64,000 nt of DNA from Phoronis australis (taxonomy: Eukaryota; Phoronida; Phoronidae), in assembly GCA_002633005.1 (NCBI GenBank), contig NMRA01000755.1, positions 102,608 through 166,607 on the forward strand, given 5' to 3'. The notes under the pieces are model-generated. The model was not told the origin of the DNA. It was given only the letters and a program-made list of their open reading frames with translations, and did no database searches. The position numbers were made by a program, and so were the translations under genes. Of this stretch, positions 55,901-64,000 are shown piece after piece (the first letter of the stretch is position 1; each line of letters opens with the position of its first letter).

Positions 55901-58730
55901 TACCATATATACAACTGTGAGGTCACAGGTTTATTCTTCCATATGACGAGCTATTGGTACCAATACCCTAAGTGAAGTCTTATTTCTGCAGCAGTTAGTG
56001 AATTTAAAAGTTTTTTGACAACATTGACACCCACATTTGTTAAACAGTGAGAACACATGTCAGTTCCTTCATTTTTTGATTTTACAAAAATGTTTTATTT
56101 GTGAACATTTTCGTCACTTGTTGTATTTTCAGACAACGGAACCTGCAGTGCAAAAATAAGTCGAAAAACAGTTTTTCACTCGAAAAATCATCTAGTAAAA
56201 ACAGTAGTTTTCAAAATAAATTGGATAACGGAGAAACTCCACGACGTTTCAATGCACAAACTGCGATAAGTACTCACTTTTTTACTAGAACCTGTTACGA
56301 TTCTGGCTAAGTCTCAAAATATATCAACAGACGTTGGTCCATGCAAACCCAACCTACCAATAGCTGGATTACTGACAAAGTACTTGAGCATCACTGGCTG
56401 AAGACTAGGGATTTTCCACATGGCAAACACCGCCACATTAAGGCCGATGATTCCCAACACTACCCTCTGACCAGCTGTGAACTGACTCCAAAGGCTATTT
56501 ATCTGAAATGATCAAACAAGTAATACATGTTTGGGTCCAGCGTGACAAGGCATGTGTTATGATGTTATCAAACAATGTTAAACCGTTTCTAAAAACAAAA
56601 TCCAGTCTAAAGCGTCACATACGACGATAAGTAAGTCATGCAAAATCAACAAATTTGAAAATTTAAAGGTTGTGAGTCAAGGTGTGAAAATCAAACCGTG
56701 AACTAAACTCTGCCTATAGTGAGGTTCTAATAACACCTCGTAGGCTACAGTGTTAAAAAAAAACAACTAATACAAATGGTTACTGCGGGAGAGTTGAAGT
56801 GTTAAACAAATGCCTCTTTGTGGCTTTAAATTATTCAAAAAGTCAGTTGCTTAACTAAGTTGAAGTATTGTTTAGTTTCTGCAACCAGACAATGTTTAAC
56901 GCAAAAGGCATCAACTCATTTTGAAACACTCTTTTCATTAAACTTTTCGTACAATGGTGGTTTCCAGCAACAGAACTTTTTAGGACATCAAAAGATCGAA
57001 GTGGTCTGAAGCTCTTTTTATTACTTGAATAACTTTTTGTCTCCTGAATTACAAATGTCTCTCTTACTGTGTTCTGTTTTGCTTTGTCGCAGATCAGAAG
57101 TTTTCGTCCAACCCTGCAACCCCTTTACAAATCTAAAGCCGGCCATTGCCATAGGCACTTTAATGCATTGATAACCACAAAATTTGGAATTTGTAAAAAA
57201 AGTACTCGCACATTTTGAGATTGCTTAAGGCTGAACAATAAAGTGCAATAAATTTAAGACAACTAAAATTAGTAAGCATGAACTGAATAATTCAGAGGTG
57301 TCTCCCATACTTACACCACCATCTGTTTAAAGCAACTATCAGAATAAAAATTTAAAGCATATTTGGTCCTGGCATGTTTCTTTTGAAAACTGAGTTAGTG
57401 GTTCAGTATTTATTTTTTAGTTGCACATTTTCTTCAAATAAAAAAATTGAAACTATGAACAAATGAGCAAATCATAATAATATGGCTTGAAATCTGGACA
57501 AATAAGACAATACAATTTAAATGAATGGTGAAGCTAAAAATACAAATATTTAGTAAAATATTCATCTTTAGAATGATTTAGAGTGTTTCGTGTTAACTTA
57601 CATGTTGTCTCACAGAACCCGCTTTTAATGTCCTGGTCTCAATATCTTTCATATACCTTTTGGCACGATAACGCAAAGACTCATACTGCCAGATAGCTGC
57701 TCCTGTAAAACTTGCAGTCGATGCCTACAACAAATTTCACAAACAATTAGTTATTGGCAAATCCCAATCTTGCAATAAACGGATGAAGACCTGTGAAATT
57801 CTGAGCTGAACAGTCAAATTCACTTATTACCATTAACGTTCAAGTTAAAGATCGCTTGAGCAGTTCTAGTCCAACGATCTGCAAGATATAAAAAGTTTGA
57901 GACAATTAAGCTCAACAAACATACCACCATAGTGAGCTCTTTACTCCTGCCATTACTCAACATTTTGGATGTCAAATTATTATCAGGTTCATGATAAATG
58001 ATCATGACCGCATGATCACCATTCATAGCATGATTCATGGAAAACCTTGGACCATTTACTGTGGTTCAGTGATTGAGATGAATTGTCATGCTTGCACGAT
58101 CAGTTAAATCAACTGTTCAATGAATACTTAACCATTTATAACATGTGCTACCATTTTAATGCAAAAATTGTATCTATGTTTCTAACACAAAATCAAATGG
58201 CTTGCTATGGAAATACATACACGTGCTTGAACACAATCAGGCACACCAGTTGTGATTTGTAAGCCTGGACCATGCATAACCTTTACTTTTTAAGAGTTGC
58301 AATTTTCATACTACATTTATTATAGTGATGCGGATGGATCAAAGAATACAAAAAACAAACAAACTTTTCATGCGACACATCCTCAGCCTCTTGGGCTTAT
58401 AAGTCACTTGATTACCAATTAACACCCAAACGGACACACATAATATTTCAGACAAGTTCATTTCGCTAGTCAGCAAATTCATCTATACATTTTATTTAAC
58501 AAAAAATCACCTACCAGCACTACAAAACCAAATGGTCGAACTAATCGTGAGAACTCGTTTTTTATTCCTGCTTCTACATGTGTTGGTTCTTTTCCTGTTC
58601 TGATTGATCTGTGTTTGAGTGTGTTCTGAGTTGAGAACTTGTTTAACGTCTGTTTACATCTAGCGTGAATGTCTGAACTTTCTTTGACGAGGCAATGGAA
58701 ATTTCTAAGCTTGAGACACACCAGCTTCAT
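49993..58730 (-). CDS. PARL: PARL, mitochondrial rhomboid protease
   Basis: PARL is the rhomboid serine protease of the inner mitochondrial membrane that cleaves PINK1, PGAM5 and other imported proteins within the membrane. Minus-strand exons in order: 58515-58730 (ATG), 57602-57724, 56358-56502, 55407-55556, 54426-54496, 53036-53146, 51515-51612, 49993-50089 (stop). Phases close to 336 residues (human 379). Recognisable blocks: TGAAIWQYESL, MLLSSFSHYSFLHLAVNMYVLWSF, the catalytic motif GASGAI with the serine as first residue of exon 53036-53146, and FFDHAAHLGGALFG with the catalytic histidine. The C-terminal YGHRVVWKRREPVVKMWH matches the vertebrate end. The N-terminus MKLVCLKLRNFHCLVK is basic and suits a mitochondrial import signal. 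The first coding exon has an acceptor 16 bases before the ATG, so a 5' UTR exon, or possibly more coding sequence, lies upstream. Divergent from COG3. Confidence 0.95.
51310..51440. repeat. GGTG-rich low-complexity tract
   Basis: Irregular gtggtg / gatgatgg / ggtgttt words over about 130 bases in the last PARL intron. Degenerate simple repeat. Confidence 0.6.
53440..54960. repeat. degenerate ~200-bp repeats in PARL introns
   Basis: Recurring blocks in loosely the same order: 'aaatttcatgacaatccttc', 'caaacttggtagaaa', 'cactagggggcgcagcagtagtt' and 'gcccaaaaatcaatg', present four or more times on both sides of exon 54426-54496. Copies are strongly diverged. Some carry a CCACCAGGGGGCGC-type word. 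Boundaries are approximate. Confidence 0.55.
53613..53626 (+). promoter_or_regulatory. CTCF-like motif
   Basis: CCACCAGGGGGCGC is an exact match to the core binding word known for bilaterian CTCF. It lies within a degenerate intronic repeat. Binding is not shown by sequence alone. Confidence 0.35.
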
Positions 58731-58746
58731 CTGTGAATGTTGATTG

Positions 58747-59613
58747 CTAAAAGGAAAGTAACACGACATCAGTTTTAATGCATTTGGGGTTAAATTACTA
58801 TTTAATTAAAGCTAAGTTAGTTATGGTGTTTTGAAGAGAACCAGGGACAGGAAACCATACTTCATAAATGGCCGGCGATCAGAAGTTATGAGTAGATTTT
58901 GTTTCAGTGGAGTTGTCAGCATTTCCCAAGAGATATGACAAAATTCAAAAATTTTGCAAATGTCACAAGCACATTCCGGCGATTCCGCCAATGTCAATGT
59001 CAATGATGTATTCCATTAGCAGGTGACAGAACGAGGACTGGTAGAAGTCATCAAGACAGGCTTAGCTTACAGTGGTTTGTAGCTTATTTTGACACTACTC
59101 TTCATGCAGCTTGCTGACTGGCTAGCAGAGACTCCTTGACTTATTGACTATTACCAGTTCAGCCTAGCCAGCAGTAACTGAGTAAGGACAGTATTTGGAG
59201 ATACCAGTACTTACACATTTTGCCGAAAAATACTACAACCTAAGTTAGTGGAATGCCTACAGACTGGCAAAAGACGTATCCACATTTCGAAGCTTGGATC
59301 AACAATATCGAAAATTTACAGTTTAGTAACACAGTAGTCAGATGTCCTATTCCTAATGAACAGATTCTCAGCAGTTGACTTCTCAGACAGTGTGCATAGC
59401 TAATTGCTAAGTTAGTTACGTACCTAAGGATTGAGAAGTAGGTCACGTTATAGATTTCCTTGTGTAAAAGCACGTCTCTATGTGGTCATATTTCAATACT
59501 ATGAATTAGATTTAGGAGTCCGACGGAAGAAAATGAGTGAAATGTCACATGAAAAATTACTTCTGTGTGGCATTATAATAGAAACTAGTGGAGCTATCTG
59601 GGGATATCTTGTA
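58747..59613. promoter_or_regulatory. intergenic / promoter region between PARL and COG3
   Basis: Two housekeeping genes start head to head here, less than 900 bases apart between start codons, so shared promoter elements are likely. I see no TATA box. A possible PARL 5' UTR exon on the minus strand ends at 59215 with a gtaagt donor. An alternative upstream ATG for COG3 is at 59533. Confidence 0.5.
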
Positions 59614-62600
59614 ATGGCTTCTGACACGTCGCGACCGGGCATATCCCAGCGCGAATTGAGGGAGAAACTGTCAGCATGGGACGCAAAGTTCAATCCCAAG
59701 GCACCCCTGACGGACAATCAGCGTGATTGCTTTATGAATTTGACAACGTGTGCAGCAAGCAGACCATTGCCAATAGAGGTAAATGGCCTGCCCAGTCTGA
59801 CTCAGTGACTGTCTGTAGTCTGACTCTGTCTGACTTCGAGATCAGATATATCTATGGCAACCCATTGTTGCAGCTCAAACTGATGGATGTCTGCGCCAAA
59901 CTGATTTGCGGCACTTGAATTTGGCGTGGATTGGTGAGGCAAACTGATGCCTGTGCCAAACTGAAGCTACCATAAGTTCCCAAATTACTGCAAGTTCTTT
60001 ATGGATTATTTGATGTTTATCAGACAGAACCCAGTCTCAAAATTGACAAGGAGTGCTCACATATGCAGGTCATATGGATTAATCACATGGGGGAAGTGTA
60101 CTGGGAAACTATTACTCAGCACGCTGCACTCACTGCCATCAATTTCTGTTCTGATAACTGTTAAAAATGTATAAACCATTGGCAGTAATTTGGGAACTTA
60201 CGGTAGCATCAGTTTGGCTCACACGACCATGCCAAGTTGAAGTGCACCTAATCAGTTTTGTGCAGGTATCAGTTTGGGCGGCGACACCATCACCAGATCG
60301 TATTCGTATCATATTCAAGTCTCTTCTCATGTTGTAGGCAGTTTCACCATCTGACATAGGCCAACAAAGCTGGCTCAGTCAACTGGAACATTTTTTTGCA
60401 AATTAAGCTACACTCTGCATGGCTAAACCATCTTCAAAATTCTCTCATGATCTTGATGTGTTTCAGCTTCCATTAGACGAGTCACCTTCCTTAATTCCAC
60501 TATCTACAACACTAACTGCTGCATCTCATGAGGATCACAGCAGCTTGTTGACGGATTTAGGTGCAGACAAAATTGAAAATGCTCAGCAGGTAAATGACAA
60601 AATTGATAATTTGTAGTTAAAAAATGTGAAAATCAATTGAACAAAGCAGGGCATTTTTCCATTGTGTCTCGAGAGTAATTTTGGGAGAAAACTAGGAAAG
60701 GGTATTAATTAGCAATTTGAGGATTCCACTCACCTGGGAGAAAGTAGGCAATACTCAGCTCTTAAACAGTTAAGGGTTTCTTTGTCGACTTGGGGGAAAG
60801 GTGGCCTGTGACTTTTGAGAGAGGAATTATTTTGCTTGAGGAAAAATCTCCCACCAATTTCACCCCCTGGTCACTACTTCGCTCACCCTACGGTCGCCAA
60901 CCAATACCACCCCCTGGTCACCGCTACGCTCACCCTACGGTTGCCAACCAATGATTCTGGTCTTGTGTGAATTTCTTTCTATGCTCAGTACTATGTGGTC
61001 AACGCTACACTTGCTCTAAACTAATTCTTAATGTGTTGTGCACATCCAGGTTGCAAATTCTTATAAGGCATGACTGCGAGTGTGAAGTGAGGATATTTGA
61101 TATTTGGAAGTAAATGAAACTTCAGAAGTTGAAATTCTTAGTGTGTTAAAAAGTGATTTTCAGTTCTTGCGGAGAATTTCTTAATTGTAGGAGATTATTT
61201 TTTGGCATGATGACGGGAATTCTGTGTGATTTTTAAATATTTTTCAGAGGGGCATGGGGCGGGTATTCACCTCCAAAATTGAAGCATTGAGGGTCCTGAA
61301 TTTAATGACATGAAAACAATGTAATTTTACCCCTTCCCACTTCGCCATTGTGATTTAAATTTTCCCTTCTCTTACAGTTTTATTCTTGGTACGCAAAGTT
61401 GGAAGAGGTAATGGAAAATGAAGATGAGGTTGACTACAGGTACTGTATACGTTGTAGAATTGAAGACAATCCTGTGTGCTCTTGTTACGTCATGTAGTGT
61501 CATCATCTCTATAGGGTGGCAGGTTGTGTCGACAGTCTGTTTCTGATACTATTGTCTGCTTTTCTGCCGACTGGTGGGGCTTAGCTCCTTCTAAAGGAAA
61601 CATTCCAACTGATTCATTGTCATTTAGGAAAGTGATTATAGCTTAACTGATGACCCACTAAGTTGAAAGCTAAAAGCTGTTTGTGTCTGTGAGGTTTTTG
61701 AAAAAATGTGATAAAACTTTTTTGCAAAAAATGACACATGCATGTAATTTCTAGTGTTTGCACAGCTTCAGAAATGAGCTGGGCACAGATCAGAACCAAA
61801 TAAAGCTTTTGGCTTTAAATTTAGTGTTAATAAATTAATATGTTTTTATTAAGTGTACGGCATGTATATATTCTTAGGTTTTTGCCGATTCAATGGAGAC
61901 CACATTTTCAATAAATAACCACGTGCATACATACTGAAAAGATTGTACAATCATTTTCACCTGTCAGGTGTGTCATTGACCAACTGCTGGACTACAGGAG
62001 TCAATGTCACCAAGTGTTGGAAGAGATCTACAGTGCTATGGACTATCTTGGTCAGTTGAATAAACAACATGTGTTCGTGTCCACTAAGACAAACGCCTTG
62101 CATGAGGCCTGTGAACATCTACTCACAGAACAGGTATTTTACTGATTTGAAGAGCTTTTTGTAATACAAAATATTTTTTTGTAATGTACCAGACATAATA
62201 ATTCCAATTAGTTGTCCGATGATCGTTCAGCACTTGAAGAAAAATACTGCAATAGGAAAGAAACGTTTATTGTGCATCATCACAGGTGAAATGTCTAATG
62301 CTGTGCTATTCATGGCGTGGTATATGACAGATTGAATAAATAATTCGTACAAGAATTCTTCAGTTTGGGATCAAAAAGAAGAATTTGCTAACTATGATGT
62401 TATAAATCAGTGCGTTGTAACCAATGCATGATGTGTATAAAGACAAAGTTATAAATAGTTTTCGCTTATAATCATTACTAATTTGTCAGAAGCTTCCTTC
62501 ATCAATGCAAAAATTTACCAAATGTTACTATGGTAGCTGCTATACCATACAAGCCATCCAAAGACAAAGTAATTAAGTTTTCAGAAAAATCTTAAAATTG

Positions 62601-64000
62601 AGAAATCTGTGAAAAAAATGAAATTTCATTTTGTGGTCTCTGAACTAAGTGGTCAGTTGTGGTTTCGATGAAGAGTTGTATCATTTCCTTCACTCGCTTG
62701 ATCGTGCCTTCTGTTACAGACCAAACTAGTGAATACAGCTGAAAGTATCAATAACAAGTTATCGTACTTCAATGAGCTGGAAAGAATATCTAGTGTGAGT
62801 AGATTCTGAGTTAAGAGATTATCAAGTTAACATGACAAACGTTGAAAAGTTCATATGGAAATTACACTGAAAGTTTTACACTTTCAATGCTATCAATTTG
62901 TGCCTTCCGTTTGTTGTTATTTCCAAAGTGGCAGAGATGTTAGTTGGGAGATTTTTAAAAGCGTACACATTATTCTTCTTACGCTGTGCTAGTCAATATC
63001 GTATGATGTGGTTTAATATAGATACTAAACAGTTTTGTTTCATCAGAGAAGTTCTATGGTGTAATGTTGGTACTGAACACGAAATGAAATATGTAGTTGT
63101 TTTGGGACAATATATTTATTATTTTTCATTATGCGTAATACACATACCTTGATCTGCTATTTCAGAAACTTGGATCACCAACCCTGACGGTCACAAGTGA
63201 ATCTTTCATACCGATGTTATCGAGGATCGATGAGTGTATAGCTTATGTTATGTCAAATGTAAGGGATATGGTTTGTTGGAACCAGCTATTAACAGCTTAC
63301 AAGCCAAAAGTGATCAGAAAAATATCATCTTCTTGCCATGATGGGTCATTCTAGTTAATATCCTGATGGTAAATTGCATTTGCACTCAGCTGTTATGACA
63401 GAGAATTCCGCTTGCGTCCGTGACATCATTATGGGGTATTCAGATCATTTTTTGATCATTTTTTGCGTTTGTTGTTAGTATCTGGTAAATCATCAGAGTA
63501 TACATACTCTGAGCATTTAAAAAGTTGGGGGATGGGCACTTGAAAACTATTTCCTTTGGGATTTGGGTGCCTACCCAAGCTTTGAAGTTCAGATTGATGG
63601 CTGAAAAGCTTCATAGTAATGTTGCTTCGTATGGTTGCCAAATAATTCAAGGAAACGTGAACTAAGTTTTGAAATTTGGTAATTTGCCTAGTATTTCAAC
63701 ACTTCTTTCATGTTTAGAATTTGTTCTCAAAAAGTTGATGAAGTTCATTAAAATTTAAGCTGACTCCGAGTCAATGATATGGAGTAGCAAATTAGGAATG
63801 TAATCATAGGAAAACTTATTGTTATCACATCACTGGGGATTTATTTGAAATTTTAGTCTCAAAATTTTGTCAATTTTATGACATTGATGTTATTTTTTTC
63901 ATTTGTTATAATGACAGTGCTTGATGTTCTCTTTTCAGCCACAGTACAAAGAATCTGAAGTGTACCTGACACGGTTCAAGCACTGCTTATCAAAAGCCCT
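59614..64000 (+). CDS. COG3: COG3, conserved oligomeric Golgi complex subunit 3 (3' partial)
   Basis: COG3 (Sec34) is a lobe A subunit of the COG complex, which tethers retrograde vesicles at the Golgi. Exons: 59614-59778, 60467-60589, 61378-61439, 61968-62133, 62720-62794, 63166-63258 and 63939 to the window end. Phases close throughout. The protein aligns with the first third of human COG3: ELREKLSAWDAK, APLTDNQRD, KIENAQQFYSWYAKLEE, FVSTKTNALHEACEHLLTEQ, NNKLSYFNELERISSKLGSPTLTV, FIPMLSRIDECIAYV, LTRFKHCLSKAL. These cover the N-terminal Sec34 domain, which is helical and coiled-coil rich. I chose the ATG at 59614 (MASDTS) since it gives a length like the human N-terminus; an in-frame ATG at 59533 would add 27 residues. 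The remaining exons lie beyond the window. Confidence 0.94.
59875..60279. mobile_element. foldback element in COG3 intron 1
   Basis: Imperfect inverted repeat with ~100-bp arms, 59875-59991 and 60182-60279. Both arms carry several caaactgat words, and the inner part reads taagttcccaaattactgc against its complement. It is non-coding and resembles a MITE or foldback transposon remnant. Confidence 0.7.
60852..60951. repeat. ~48-bp tandem repeat, two copies
   Basis: Two copies of a unit containing caccccctggtcac and gctcaccctacggt, in COG3 intron 2, differing at several positions. Confidence 0.85.

Overview
The window is a piece of an intron-rich animal nuclear genome of roughly 37% G+C. Proteins are split into short exons (55-230 bp) by GT-AG introns of 0.1-5 kb, with single bases 'n' as gap marks. 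Six of the seven genes have clear animal counterparts: the deadenylase subunit CNOT11, the modifier UFM1, an olfactomedin-domain protein, the mitochondrial rhomboid PARL, the Golgi tether COG3 and a LAPTM/MTP-like membrane protein. The seventh is a secreted sushi/Kunitz protein. The picture fits an invertebrate, probably a deuterostome such as a hemichordate, echinoderm or cephalochordate, but the species cannot be fixed from sequence alone. I built every exon model by hand from splice sites, phase and remembered family sequence; all phases close.

Layout. 1-12.7 kb: CNOT11 (+), 5' end outside the window, with a 1.9 kb duplicated block holding two exons. 13.5-18.0 kb: UFM1 (-), complete, with an apparently intron-split start codon. 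18.3-26.6 kb: a secreted protein (+) with signal peptide, sushi domain, acidic Ser/Glu segment and Kunitz domain, divergent from UFM1; its acidic exon is duplicated at a gap. 29.0-33.8 kb: a four-pass membrane protein (-) with two PPPY motifs. 35.4-41.7 kb: no gene; two diverged copies of a ~3 kb segment either side of a gap. 45.2-48.8 kb: a two-exon secreted coiled-coil/olfactomedin protein (+) with a TATA box. 50.0-58.7 kb: PARL (-). 59.6 kb to the end: the 5' part of COG3 (+), divergent from PARL.

All four 'n' positions (9302, 25388, 30277, 38616) share one pattern: the sequence just after the n repeats sequence found upstream. This is best explained by two alleles of a very heterozygous genome placed in tandem by the assembler, so the repeated exons should not be counted as biology without checking. 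The paired copies do give a free look at allelic variation: synonymous SNPs, a minisatellite copy difference, and one inverted-repeat arm present in one copy only.

The genes do not form a pathway; most are housekeeping genes in divergent or convergent pairs (CNOT11><UFM1, UFM1<>secreted gene, secreted gene><tetraspan, olfactomedin><PARL, PARL<>COG3). The least familiar item is the secreted sushi / acidic SxE / Kunitz protein, whose domain order I do not recognise from a named family.
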